A DNA stretch of 64,000 nt, taken from the NCBI GenBank assembly GCA_009746045.1, contig RPFO01000348.1, forward strand, positions 2,058,189-2,122,188. The letters run 5' to 3'. The notes beneath the pieces are model-generated. The model saw only the letters and a list, made by a program, of their open reading frames with translations, had not been told where the DNA came from and did no database searches. Every line of letters starts with the position of its first letter. The stretch's first letter is position 1. Below are positions 20,700 to 39,921 of this stretch, one piece after another. This DNA is from Mesostigma viride. Lineage: Eukaryota; Streptophyta; Mesostigmatophyceae; Mesostigmatales; Mesostigmataceae. Both the position numbers and the translations under genes were made by a program.

Positions 20700-21500
20700 G
20701 TCGGCACCATGGTAACATGGTGACATTTGCTAGCAAAAAATACCGTATTTTCAGCACTTTCTGGCATGTATGCATATATAATGACATCAAATGAACTCAG
20801 TTGGGCCTGGAACTTTGCACATGTTCTAAACACATCCCATGCAGCATGCCCACAAAGTTTCAGGCTGGTTGGATGACAAATTGGTGACAAATGCTAGCAT
20901 AAATACCCAAAAAATGCAGTTTTTCATGGTTTTTTAAGGGTTTTATCACACATATGCATACATTAAAAAATTAAATTAAATTATAACATGCCTCCGTGGG
21001 GAGGTCATGTAGCACATATTTCATGATGGATGGGGTGGAGGAAGCCGCGTGATCGAACTATCCTAACTCTATCTAGAAAAGCCTAACTACACTACTCATC
21101 AAAACGCCTCCTCCGCTTGGGGGGAGGTGGCTTGCCCACAGGGTCGGGCGTGTGTGCCTATATGCATACATAATGACACCAAATGAACTCAGTTGGGCCT
21201 GGAACTTTGCACATGTTCTAAACACATCCCATGCAGCATGCCCACAAAGTTTCAGGCTGGTTGGATGACAAGTTGGTGACAAATGCTAGCATAAATACCC
21301 CCAAAATGCAGTTTTTCAGTGTTTTCCAAGTATTTCATCATAGGTTTGCACATATATAAGACCCAAGTGGACTCAGTTGGAGCTAGAACTTGGCACATGT
21401 TCGAAACACATCCCATGCAGCCTGCCCACAAAGCTTCAGGCTGGTTGGATGACAAATTGGTGACAGATGCTAGCATAAATACCACAGAAAAAGCAGCTTT
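20700..21500. repeat. ~190-bp tandem repeat, about 3.3 copies
   Basis: Copies share GGAACTTTGCACATGTTC, ACACATCCCATGCAG, CCCACAAAGTTTCAGGCTGG and GACAAATGCTAGCATAAATA. Period is about 190 bp once the insertion at 20964-21159 is removed. The first unit is partial and the last is diverged. Confidence 0.85.
20964..21159 (-). mobile_element. LINE 3' end inserted in the tandem repeat
   Basis: ATATGCATACAT at 20952-20963 is repeated at 21160-21171. The 196 bases (minus sense) hold the ORF2 C-terminus, the 3' UTR, the hairpin and a (TTTAA)n tail, homologous to 17335-17530. Confidence 0.9.
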
Positions 21501-23585
21501 CTATTGTTCTTACAAGGGTTTCATGGCAATCATTCCACCTTGGTGTACAGAAGGTTCCAAACAACACATCATTACATTATGCATCATATTTACAATGCAG
21601 GAAGGCATACTTGGGGGCACATGCCTATAGTACAATGCATTAATAACACACCTCTAGCCAGCTAGCTTAAGCTATATAGTGGCTAATGCCACACCCGGGG
21701 GCACGTTCTCACGGCCCTGCTGCATCCTTTTCCTTTTCTTCTTCTCTGCATCTGACAGGGGCCTGCCCCCCATCTTCTCATCCACCAGCCTGGTGAGCAC
21801 CCTGACGTTGGTGACTTGCGTCCGCTACCCTACCCCCATGGCACGCTTGGCCTTACGCTTGGCCTTACGCTTGGTGAATTGTGTCCCTTCAATTGTGTCA
21901 ACTGGAACCACCAGAACGGACTGAGTATGGGCATCTTAGTAAGTATGAGAGTATCTAGCCAAATAACATTTTCTCGCCCACCCTTGGAACCAAGGATGCT
22001 TTTATATCAAATAACTTTGGGGTCATGTCATTGGTCACATATCTATGCCCCACAGCTGCTATAAATAGCACCCCCCCCAAGGGGGTACGGTGCAGATGGG
22101 GTTCAAGAGATATATAATGCAATATGGACCATTTCTCAAAATCTGCTGACCCTGGCCCTTTGAGGGGAGTTTAAGATAATCACAAGCATGCCATAGATGC
22201 ATTCACAACATGACATGCCATAGAACTGCACAGGCTAGCAAGCATACAGCCCAAAATAGCTCAGACCGTTATAACGGATGGAGTTATTTTGGGGTGTTTT
22301 GGTAGCACTACCGTATAGGCATTCAATTCCAACGTGGCACAAAACATCATAGATGGCCACACATGGATTCCCAGACACATTTCCAGCTTAAAAATCACAA
22401 CAGCATGCTATACAACAAGTATAAAGCTTGTGCCAAGGCCCAAAACCAAGCGTATAACGGGTTCACAAGGAGCTACATTATCAATGCATCCAACACACTA
22501 TAAAGCAATTCCAATGATTGGCAATGATGGAGAAAACAAAAGAACTCACCTGGTTGTGCTTCCATGCAAGCAGGCCCTGGCCATTCATGTTTCTTGCATG
22601 CACTATGGACGCACAAGCAGAGGGATAACTTGGGCCAGCAAACCAAAAAGCAATGCCTAGAGCTGGCCAGAAAACCAATTGTCTCGCTATGTCTGTGCAG
22701 GGAAAAGCATCCCGTTATCAAGCCCACCATGTTAAGAGACAATACCAAACGCTACTTCACTGGTTTCGTTGAAGCCTTAGCTAATAGCAATCAAATCTGG
22801 TCCAAAATCTGCGTGACATAGTGGTATTCCCCAACCATCACAAGCGAACGCGTACAAGCACTAAAGCAACAAAACGACAAGTAAAAACCATCGATTACAT
22901 GTCTACAACTAGTTTATAAACGATAGGACGACTTGGTACTGTAATGTATACACGCTAACATGTTAATACGTACCAGGTCGAAACCGCAGATTACCTGCTG
23001 TGCGGGAGCCATCACTCCCACCTCACGGACATAGCCTCGAACCTTTCCTGGCCGTCATCGCTAATAAAACATGTCAAGAATAACGTAACAAGTCTATCCA
23101 CGCGCAAATATATGGACGTTTGCTGCCGAACAACAGGTAGCATACGCACTGTCACCGCCTGGCCGCTGACAGGATCTGCTGCACCGATTAGAACCTAGAG
23201 ACATACTTGCGCACATCCAGACGCTTCACGGCCAGAGATATAACCTTTATAACACTCAAGGATAATTACTACAAAATTTGAGTTCAAAATTCCAAGCCAT
23301 GCTCTCGTACCAGTCATTTGCCTGCACCGCCATAGCCGCGGACGTGAATTATTTTCATTCACGTCGGTCCCGTTTGACCATGGTACCCCCCCAACTTTGA
23401 TTGAGTATATCTCCCTGGCCAGTTGTCCAAAGTACGGTCTGAATAGTGCCAGGCATAGCTTACGTCTAGATCTTTCGATCCCCCCAGGTTTGACCGTTGA
23501 ATTATTTTTGGCGCGGCGCCTGGTTCTGCCACAAACTCAGTCCGTTAGAGTGGCGCGAGTTTAACTGGCGCCACGAAAACGGACT
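21500..23585. other. Repeat-derived stretch without a recognised gene
   Basis: Part of it (about 22010-22080, GGGGTCATGTCATTGGTCA and GCACCCCCC) is an inverted match to about 26830-26905 in the piggyBac-type element. A minus-strand frame at about 21840-21690 (VTNVRVLTRLVDEKMGGRPL, then DAEKKKRKRMQQG) looks coding-like and may be a transposon relic, but I cannot assign it. Confidence 0.45.
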
Positions 23586-23605
23586 CAGTACAAATTAAGG
23601 GTTAA
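23500..23605. mobile_element. Right end of a piggyBac-type element
   Basis: The stretch ends ...AAATTAAGGG then TTAA (23602-23605), resembling the CCATTTAAGGG|TTAA end at 27028, and contains GTGGCGC...GGCGCCAC just inside. I did not find a matching left end. Confidence 0.4.
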
Positions 23606-23694
23606 GGTGGAGGGGTGGGTGCGACAGTTGGTCTGGGTTTTCATCACCCCCTTCCTCCAGTGCATGCGTGTGCTCCAACGCCTAAGCAGAGAAG

Positions 23695-23725
<31 letters not shown>

Positions 23726-23800
23726 ACACACACGTCGATCCCTTACCCACCCACCCACACACACATACACATGTATCCACCCACCCATGCATACACGTAG

Positions 23801-24235
<435 letters not shown>

Positions 24236-24264
24236 TCATTCATACACCCGTTCATTCATGCATG

Positions 24265-24312
24265 CAGCCGCTCATCATTAACACGCCTCCGTTGGGAAAC
24301 TCACGGGGTATG
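24265..24312 (-). mobile_element. LINE 3' hairpin remnant
   Basis: On the minus strand: CCCCGTGAGTTTCCCAACGG, AGGCGTG, TTAATGATG, the same hairpin-plus-tail layout as the other LINE 3' ends here. Confidence 0.5.
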
Positions 24313-24941
24313 AACTATGAAACGGGCGGTAAGAAAGGAAGAAGGAGCCGCCTCCCCAACATGCCGCCCGGCAAAGGCAGCGATGGGCCGTCCAGGAGGG
24401 AAACACTGCGCTTTGCCTTGTACGCCGGGGTGCGCAGGCGACGTGCGGGCACTGTCGCGTGTAAATTTGCCTGCCCGCCCCAGTCCTTCTCGGAACGCCT
24501 CCCCAGAGCATGCCGTCATGGTAAGAGCTCTTTTCGCCCGTCGCCGGAAGCTTAAACCACAAGAATACGCCGGTTAATGACCAGAAAATGGGGGGTTGTC
24601 GACGTTATAAACCAGTAGCTGTGGTTATTCCCGCACCCCGAGCACACTCCGGACGGGGCCAGCAAGCCCCGCCCGCAGGATAAACACCGGGCGATGTTGC
24701 TGCGCCCAAGCGAAGTCATATAGCTGCAAGAAAAGACGTAAAAGCGATTAAAAGCACGACATGCAGTGTTGCCCCTGTCAGCGCTCCTATAATTCTCACT
24801 TTTTCGCGGAAGGGGCGTAAAAATCGGAAACGCAAAATTAAGGGAAATCCTACGCTGGGTTTCTTTGAAATGATGTAAGGAACTGGTGGAACGTGTTCGT
24901 TTCCACCGTCAAGTAGTTTGGGCAACGAGACCTTACCTTAA

Positions 24942-27027
24942 CCTTAATGGTGCTCGCGCCTATTTGTAGGCGCGAGTTGAACTCGCGCCTACAAATAGGC
25001 GCGAGATGGGAAGCGGCGCGGCGCGAATGCCAGTAGACATTTCCGTGATATTTTTAGGTCTGCTGCTAGAGCTAGATGTGCTCTACGCCCTGATACCGGA
25101 CATCACTATGTTTAGACCAAGTCTACAGGGACTAATTAACGGTTACAGTACAGGGGGTACCCAGGTCCACCGGGACGAAAGTGAATGTAAAATAATTACG
25201 AACATGCATATTCGAGGCTATGGCGGTGCAGAAAACTGATTGGTGTAGGAGCATCGATGCATGGATTCGTTCCAAATTTTGTAGGCATTATTTATGCGTT
25301 ATAAAGATGCTGTAGCCGCAGTCGCGCAACATTTACTGAGGTGCGCAATCATCTCGGTCTGGGTTTTACTGCGTCAACGCGTGTTTATTGTGACGGGAGT
25401 GACAATGAAGCTAGCACTTGTTATCGGCGGCTTTATAATTGAATATTTCGCATCGAGTAAATATGTTACGATGTATTTCGAATATTTCATTAGTGTCGTG
25501 GGCCAGCAAAGTCTTGACGCATCGGCCCTGTCGTCAGCTTGCTAGCTGTCCTTGAGCCTTTTTTTTGCGGTTTCGACCTGGCGTAGTTTAGTGTCCCTGC
25601 GGTTACCGTCGACAAGATAAAGTCGTCGTATCACTCGGTAAGTAATCTCGGACTCATTGTTGAAGGTTTGGGATGTCAAAGTTGCTTCGTTACTACTTTT
25701 CTGTAATGGTTTGTGGTGGTGGTTGCGCACAGCCATTACGGTCAGATTTTCATCAGTTTTGTTCATGATTGGCTGCGTCTGCACCAAATATACTAGAATA
25801 ATGATTGGTGTTACATGTAAATAAGTTCCATATGGTATCATGATGGTTTCTATAGCCTAAATCCTTAAGAATAGATGGTATCCTGGCCTGTTTTTGGTTA
25901 GCCTTTTAGCTTTGTTAGTATTGCTGTTGTGCAGTCACCCCATCTGTCTTCATGTAACACCTGTGGAGGTCCCAGTGCCCTGCTTGCATTCAAAAGAAGG
26001 TCCATGAGTTGTCTCTGTGTCATTTCATCTCAGGCAAGCATATGGAGGTCATTTTTTATGTTGTGGATGCATGGGCTACGTAGCCCCTTGCACACGTGCA
26101 TTTGGGCCTTGGCACAGTGGTATACCTGCTAGTAGAGCTTGGTAGCCACCACATGGTGACATTTTCTTTAGAACAACATGAAGCATAGTTTAAGCTGAGT
26201 GTTAGTGATCATTTTGAGCATTACCCGGCCATTCAAAAGCACCATTGTGCACGCCTCATACCATTGTAATGCCACTTAATGCCGCATGTCGCCCCGTAGC
26301 CAGTTAACAGCTGAAATGATGAAGCCCAGCATATAAGGAGCTCCAGTTAGCATTTCCAATGATCTAGGCTTACTTTTACTTATTTAGTCTAGCACTGACA
26401 TGTGAGAAAAACTGTGCATGTGGTAGGCTTGTGTGGTGGGTAGTCATTGGCCTTACCATGCCATGATACGCGCGAATGTGACTGTGCATTGGCATGGCTA
26501 CCTATGTTTAATCGCTGTTATGGATGTTCTGTATGCTGGAATTGATGAAATAATGCATGTTTGATCATTTATGATGTTTTATGATGCTACGGACTGAGGC
26601 GCCTGCCTTGTAATGCTAGCAAATGTCACCAGCCAAACTGGCTCCTATTTTTAGGCGCGAGTTATTTTTAGATAATGCATCTGGGTCCCTGGGACAACCT
26701 GTCATGTCAGTGTTCAGAAGCCATGCCTGGCTACCAAAGCAACTGCCTTTAAAATGTTGGGAGCAACGGAACTGTTTTCAGGTGTAATAATGCATTATAC
26801 ATGAGTGTTTTTCTCGCACTCGCGCACCCCCCTGAGGGTGGTGCTATATTTAGCACCCATAGGACATTGCAACATGACCAATGACATGACCCCCAAGTAA
26901 GTCCCTATATGTGTGTGCTTTGGTCCCAGTATGGACCCTAAATTGTTTTTAGGTTAGGTTGTGGACATTACCATGCAAGGTGCAACTGGAGCCTATTTTT
27001 AGGCGCGAGTTGGACACCATTTAAGGG
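24942..27027. mobile_element. Non-autonomous piggyBac-type element (2.09 kb) with a 53-bp palindrome
   Basis: TTAA at 24938-24941 and 27028-27031 flanks inverted ends CCTTAATGGTG and (reversed) CCCTTAAATGGTG. A TTAA target and C-rich, CC-starting ends are piggyBac features. Both ends carry TAGGCGCGAGTT just inside, and at the left this forms a perfect palindrome (24953-25005). The interior has several short frames and none resembles a transposase. A further TTTTTAGGCGCGAGTT copy occurs internally at about 26650. Confidence 0.7.
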
Positions 27028-27476
27028 TTAAAGATGCTCGGGTCTGGTCGGACGGCGAGCAAAAACTGCGCCAACTGCGTGCTTGTCCTCGTTCACACCC
27101 AATACAGCAGCGTTTCGCGAGTTTTTTTGTGAATATTATTTTTCCCTATGACAATGCCGTTCGAACAAGCGAAATCCGGTACACAATGGCTTCGTATTCC
27201 GTGAGCAATAAATTTTCAGCTACCATAGCCTTGCACACCGAATTTCAGTCAACATTGCACGCGCGCACCGAATTTCGTCAACTTTCGCGCGGGAATTACC
27301 GGGGAACCGCCCGGCGCTGCGCTGGATTGATGTGTGTACGTGCTCCACCGGGGTGCGCTGCCGCCGGCCGCCAAGCCGGTCGAGGTGGTACCACATGTCC
27401 TTGCCCTGGTTGCGAGCTTGGCAGCTAGGCCTTGGCATCTGCGATGCACTGCATGGGCCGCCTCCGCGTCCTGAGC

Positions 27477-27829
27477 ATCAAAGAGACAACCAGCGCAGGC
27501 CAGAAATCGGGAGAATCCGGACCATGGTAGCTCGAGCCTGCCGTTATCTTTTCCGCGTTTTCGAGTCGTTCAGGATGATGAAGATGAATGCTGATGGAAA
27601 TGTGTATCCTTGTGCATTGAAATTATGGCTGGCTTACGTGTGGAGCGACTAGATGACCTAGACGGTGGGGCCGGAAACAGCATGCTTGATCAGGGCGTGT
27701 GTTTCGAGCCTAACTGGCCGGGAGTGTCTAGTGGTGAGCACCATTGCTGCGATCGCTCTAGCTCCCACCATTTACGAGGAAATACCCGCAAATGGAAAAC
27801 CACTGAAAAGGTCTAGCTAGTCAGTCATC
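27477..27829 (-). mobile_element. Near-complete copy of the GGTTGTCTC-type retroelement
   Basis: About 350 bases match the two halves of 18710-19648 almost base for base, in the opposite orientation. No clear target duplication remains. Confidence 0.85.
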
Positions 27830-28503
27830 ACGTTAGCCATGCCATGATTCCAAACGTCCAAGAACTGCACACGGTGCAAAGGCAAAAAGCCGGAGGACAG
27901 CACTTTCAAATGTGCGGCGGGAACCAAACACTACAATACGCTTCCGCGGACACCTTTTTCAGCGGGGAAAGTGCCCCCGGGCTTCCGGGGCAAATTCAGC
28001 AAGCGCTGCGGAACTTAGATACTAAAATTTCGTTTTTGGTTCGTACCGTACAGCCAATCATTTTGCTCCCGGATCAAATTGTGATCTGGGCACTGAACAC
28101 GAAAATTTCAGCGGAACGTACGAAACACCAACGCAACTACAGAAAATTTTCAGTGACGAAACTGTAGTACCGTGTACCCAATCAAAATGTAGTAGGACTT
28201 CGCTAAATTCACGTTCGGAATTTTTCCCCGCAAGATTCCCCTGAAAGATTCCCCCGCACGATTCCCCCCGCTAGGTTCAGGCTCCAGTCGATGCTCGCCA
28301 AATGGCGCAAAAAAAGAAACATATGTTAAAATCAACGGTGCGAATCCTCGTTACCGCTCGGGTAACATTCTCACTCATTTCGCGTCTCCTACGAACCGTA
28401 TTGTAGTGAAAGCCCGCGGATGGCAGAAAACACCGCACGTGTTGCGGCAGCGACGCGACGATGTGGACAACGAATCCAGTGCCAAGCTCGGAACGGCCGC
28501 AAA

Positions 28504-31454
28504 TTAAGGAGATCTGGCATGCTCGTAGGCCTCCACGACGGGCGGCCTTGAGCACCGGTTGCTGCATCGGCCGGTCCCGGTTACGCTTGAGGCGGTGCCG
28601 GGCCGCCGGCCAAGACCACCGACGGGGTCCTGGCGGTAGAGCGGGCCGGGGCGGCGGCGGGGCATGACCCGCAGGTGCATGCCGGGCCGCCAGCAACGGG
28701 GCACGGGCCGCAAAGCCCGCAAAAATGGCGGCATTGGGAGCACTCTTGTCCAGCTCGTCGACGTCCGCCCGGGCGTCCAGGGCCGACAGGTACTTTCAGT
28801 CGGCACCGGTTCCGCGCGTGCTCGGCGTCCGTCCAGTCCTCAGGATCTCCTCGGACCGGGCGTAGGGCAGCCCAGTCACTGCAGGCTAGTGGGGCGCGGC
28901 GCTCGGGGACGTGGAACCGGAGCCGAATGGTCGCGCGCACCAACCGGTGGTCAGAGCACACCGTGGGCGTGTCAAACACTCGGGTGTCCAAAACCGAGGT
29001 GCACCTGGGCTGCCGCACCACCACGTAGTCTGCAGACAGGCCTGACGGCCGTTAGGGCCACGAAAAGTGACCAAAGTCCTGTGAGGGACGTTGGAAGTGG
29101 CAGACTGTTGACAGCAACCATCCCGCTATCCCGCAAAAAGGCAGAAAACAGGGGAGTGTTGTCGTTAGCAGCCGTGTCAGCAGGCGCAAAGCGACTGCCA
29201 GCTGTGCCCACGGGGAGCATGGCATTGGCGTCGAGCAGCATAACCAAAAAGTGGCGGGCCGGGGTGGCCCCCTCAAGGTTATGCAAGTCCTCGAAGAACT
29301 TCTGGCGTTCCAACTCAGGTAGACCACTATGGTGTGCGTAGCCCACCCCCACCATCCATGAGGTGGTGTTTAGACCGCCCGGCCTCGCCGGAGGTAAAAT
29401 GTGCTACCATAAGGCGTGGGGTTAGAAACTTCAGCGTGCTGAGGCTAGCAACTGCCAGCGGCGAACACAAAAGACCAACACCACCTTGGCCTGGCGTCCC
29501 ACTTCCATGCAGCGAAGTAGAAACGCCAACCGCCTGCAAGGCGGTTAGTGCTCACCGTGCCAAATGGCACCTTAAGCGACGGTGCTCCTGCACGCCTAGA
29601 ATAGATACACGATGTGCAATGCAAAATGCGCCGAGCTCCTCTACCCGGTAGCTATGGTCGTCATCTGCTAGCAATGTGCGTGTGTTGAAAGTGCCGGCAA
29701 GGGCCAAGGATGCCTGCTGGCCCAACAGGGGAGAACGGCGATGGATGATGGGGGTGGATGCAGCTGGAGGTGGGGGTGCCGGGTGGAACGGAGGGGGTGG
29801 AAACGGAGGGAATAGTGCTTTTCATCGCATCGATTTTATCCTGCAAGCGTAGGCATGGCGTAGCTAAATATACTGCAGGCATCATCCATGGGGGCCATTA
29901 TGGGCGCACATGCGCGTGGGCCACATGCTAGGCTAAGCCTGACTAATCTACACTACTGGTATATGTTCCCCAGTCTGAGGTGGCAGGAGGTGCCTGCCAG
30001 GGCTTGTGGTCAACGTGGATGACCGCCCGGTCCGCCCCCCTCCAGCTAGTATACCGGCTTCCCCCCTGCGCTCTGCCGGAGCTGAAGGTAGGTCAGCCAT
30101 AGCTCGCGTCGCCGCTATTGCTGGGCCAGGGTCAAGTCGTCGTCCAGCGTGAAGCGAGTCTCCGAGAGCTTCTTGCGGCATTCAAGGAACTCCAGCTTGT
30201 CCGCCATGTACTTCGGTGAGGAGCACGGGTGCCGGGCCAGCCTTCCCCCGCGCGCGGGGGAGGCGGACAGCCGACATCTGCAGCTCACCAGTGAGTTGCA
30301 TTGGGGCAAGAATTTATCAATTAATTAGAAACATAACTCCGTTGGGAGTACATGTAGCACATATCCCTGAGAAGGGGCATATGGCTTTTAATGTACATTC
30401 TGGGCTACTTCCTGCAAGGGGCAAGAATGTCGCGCTTAAATGCCGTGAGAAGGCTCGTCGGGGACTCACCTGCCGGCTGGTCGAAGTGCTTGACGATGAC
30501 ATTGTGGCTGCGCTTGTCGAGCTCGGCCTCCTCGCGGAGGTCGAGGGCTTGTTGCTTGAGTTGTGCCGCGATGGTGGAGGTGGTGGAGGTGGTTTGATGC
30601 TTAAGCAAGTCCGCCCAGGTGGAGGGAACATCACTGGCCGGGCCAGCAGGTGCCGGCTGGGCAGCCGATGTCCTTCACCGCCTGGGCGGCACCGCTCACC
30701 TGAGGCCGGCGGTGTCATGCAAGCACTCAAGGGCGGTGGCGGTGGCTTGAAGGCGCTGGTCGAGATCGAGGAGCTGGGCTTTGATGTCGGCAGTGGAGGC
30801 GGAAATGGCAGTGGAGGTGGAGGCGGCGGTGGTGGAAAGGTGAGGAAGTTCAGTAGCCAGCGTGCCGCCCATTGCTGCCACATCGGCGGCGAGGGGGGTC
30901 ACGTGCTGCTGAAAGGCCTCCGTAAGGATGGAACGAAGTGTGGGGGCGGAGATGGATGGAGCCCAGATCTCGCCATCGGAGCGCATGAGAAGGGAGTTGA
31001 GAATGGTATGCTGGAGTTCGGGGCGGGTGTACCCGGGCAGCAGGCTGAGGGTGCGCCAGCGGCGGCCGTCCGGGAGGAGGAGGCGATTGTTGTCGTGGAG
31101 ATGGAGGCACAGGTCGTAAAGCGAAGCGTAGTCCCCGAAGAATCTATGCATGTCATAGCATCGGTCGGAGGCATGTTGGCCAGCCCAGTCGTAATCATCG
31201 ACCATGAAAGGCCGGGGCCGAAAGCGCGGTTATGAGGGGCGTGAAGACCCTCCTGTTTTGTCGGCTGAGCGGGTGCGTTTGGGGTCAGGCGATGCAGATG
31301 GCGAGGCATTAAGCCCGGGGGGGTGCGGGGCGACCACCAGTGCGCGACTAGTGTCACCGCTGCCTGCCGGACCTGAGGGTGAGGCTGCAGACGTATTTTC
31401 GTGGCCGAGCGCATCCGCCAAACTGCGTTGCGTCGAGGAGTGTTTGCTCGTCAT
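28504..31454 (-). mobile_element. LINE 5' part: ORF1 and endonuclease, no RT
   Basis: Minus-strand order: ORF1 (31454 to about 30040) with a disordered Ser/Pro-rich start, a helical Ala/Thr-rich part, an RRM-like segment (DKRSHNVIVKHFDQPAGES) and a C-terminal segment (FTLDDDLTLAQQ, then KPVYWRGG). Then an apurinic-type endonuclease (about 29705-28880): GTFNTRTLL, ILGVQEHRR, GVGLLCSPLA, RHFLVMLLDANAM, and SDHRLVRATIRLRF at its end. Frameshifts and stops break both ORFs. RT and 3' UTR are missing, so the copy was broken by rearrangement rather than ordinary 5' truncation. A younger insertion splits ORF1 at 30314-30417. Confidence 0.8.
30314..30417 (-). mobile_element. 104-bp LINE 3' end inserted in ORF1
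   Basis: Identical 11-mers GGGGCAAGAAT at 30303-30313 and 30418-30428. In minus-strand sense: TTGCAGGAAGTAGCCC, hairpin CTCCCAACGGAG, then a TAATTAATTGATAAATT tail. Removing it restores a continuous ORF1 segment. Confidence 0.92.
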
Positions 31455-31489
31455 ATATTGCGTAATAGATTCGGAAAATTATGATGGAT

Positions 31490-31830
31490 GGATGGATGGA
31501 TGGATGGGGGGGTACACGCAATCCTACCGGTCTAAGCTATCTACAAGCTGTCTACAAAACGGTCCTACTATAGATCTACGGTGCCCACGACCCTAGGGGT
31601 CTTGTTTAGCATGCCGTCCACGTTTGCAAACACGCTCCTTCCCCACTGCAGGATGGTGGTGGTCCTCTATGACCTGGGCCCACTTGGCCTTGTCTATCAG
31701 CTTTTTCCAAATCACCGAGAGGCCTAGGCCCCCCATGTCCTCTACGAGCTGTTCTTTGAAAGTGCGGGCCTTGCGGCGTCTAACCTGGCTGGACCCGGCT
31801 CACGTGAGGAGGTACCGGCCCGGCTGAGCG
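31490..31830 (-). mobile_element. LINE ORF2 C-terminus and 3' UTR fragment
   Basis: CCTACCGGTCTAA and CTATCTACA match 17235-17255 of another LINE 3' UTR. A (GGAT)n stretch lies at about 31484-31506. It directly precedes the LINE ORF1 start at 31454 in the same orientation. Confidence 0.5.
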
Positions 31831-32844
31831 GGGCGCAGCCCTGCAGAGGGGTCTCGTGAGGTCCGTGGCACGCCCATGCGCATGACACGCAAGTACTTAC
31901 TTAGGATAGTTGTCTCACTTAATCTTTCAGGGATGATGACCATGAAAATGCAGCCTCAACGCAATTCCAAGACGCAGATGCGCTGACAGGTTCCGGTATC
32001 CTCCAGTAATGTCTCTCCCTGATGACGTTTGAATGCCTATACCGAGACCTCTAACGCTTTACAAGTGCAAGTAGATTGCATGGGTTGGGAGACTATATTT
32101 GCATGTGCAGCTGCATGACAAATTGCCGATAGTAACTCAGTGCATTGGTAAGTGTGCATTGGTCTATTTAAAAGGGAGGTGACCCCATTCCCTCCTTGGG
32201 CCGACTCTGGAAATATTGGGCCGACTCGAAGGTCCCCGGGGGTCACCCTCGCGAAGCATACGTATGCGCCGCTCAAAGCCGTTAAGTTGACAAGCCCTGG
32301 AACTCGCGACGTATATTCTGCATATGCCCATTCAAAATTTTCAGTTTCAGGAAGGGGGCGAAATGGATTAAGAGACGTGCCCAGACAGAGGAGAATATGT
32401 GACATCAGCACCTAGATTGGAGAATTGAGCAGGCGGGGGGGGGTTCTAAAACTGTCACTAACAGCAATGCAGGGGATGCACAATCCCCACCCTTAAAATG
32501 CAGGACGTGGCGTGGGAAATCCCTCCCATAAAGTAGACTAGATGTTGTCTGGTTCTTGTACGATTCATCGCATCCCTTAGTATGATTGCTCACAATGGTA
32601 CATGCATGCACATGTGCGTGTGTATGTGCACTAGCTTGTAGCTGCTCAGCCTTCGTGCGTCAGGTGGTGCCAGAACGAGGGCTTGGCAATGCGCATTCTA
32701 GAAAGCATGCAATCCAACCACAAGGCAAATAGGGGTTACCTTGCGAGGCGGTACTCTCTCCCCACAAGAACTGTTTGCAACCATGAGTATGGTGGTGGAC
32801 TGTCTGGTGCATGCACACACACGAGTATGACCCCGCCGGTGCTA

Positions 32845-32860
32845 TCAAGGAGACAACCAT
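32845..32860 (-). mobile_element. 16-bp retroelement end between 11-bp direct repeats
   Basis: CGCCGGTGCTA at 32834-32844 and 32861-32871 flanks TCAAGGAGACAACCAT, the reverse complement of the family 3' end GGTTGTCTCCTTGA. Confidence 0.75.
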
Positions 32861-33300
32861 CGCCGGTGCTAAGGTTCCAGCATCATGGGGGCAGTGGGTC
32901 GCCACAGGTAGAGCATGCCATGGAGAGCTGGCCAGTGGTTGAGCAAGGAGCTAGCACTTACATCATGGGCGCATCAGCCACTCTATAAATAGCTACACAA
33001 TGTAACAGCCTATGCCTGTGCCGTAGAGCAACCGCATGACACACCTCGCGCACAAACTAATGCCATTAGACTGTTACCATTCACAAACCATGCCACCTGG
33101 GCCCACCTGGGTCCCCTTGCGAAGGACACACAAAACAGATTTCGTGGATATTGGCTGCTGCTGGTGCAGCAAGTGATGGTGCTGGTACTGGCGGCGATCA
33201 TGGTGCTTTTGCTGCCGCTGCCGCTGCTACTCCTGAAGTGCTGCTGGGGAAAAAGCTCACCCACCCACAGTATAAACATAACATCATGACAACCGCGGAT

Positions 33301-33372
33301 AAGATAACAGCAGGCTTGAGCTACCATGGCCCGGGTTCTTCGAATTCTGGCCTGCGCTGGTTGTCTCATTGA
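33301..33372 (+). mobile_element. Truncated copy of the GGTTGTCTC-type retroelement
   Basis: About 72 bases match the 3' end of the element at 18710-19648 in the same orientation, ending TGGTTGTCTCATTGAT. Confidence 0.85.
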
Positions 33373-33472
33373 TAATAAATTGTGGCTGTCTCACTCAAAC
33401 AACATCGACCTAGTCTGCTTTTGTGGCATCCGTACATAAATTGATTGCCTAAATTGCGTACGCAAGTACCTA

Positions 33473-39921
<6,449 letters not shown>

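Larger units (their letters stand above)
31831..33472. other. Spacer without recognised gene
   Basis: It holds two copies of the GGTTGTCTC-type retroelement (32845-32860 and about 33301-33372). A further exon of the minus-strand ciliary gene could lie here if the donor at 33511 is used, but I cannot identify one. Confidence 0.5.

Noticed and set aside
25006-25239. Transposase exon just inside the left end of the piggyBac-type element
   Set aside because: Only 77 residues, no DDE-like motif, no similarity I recognise.
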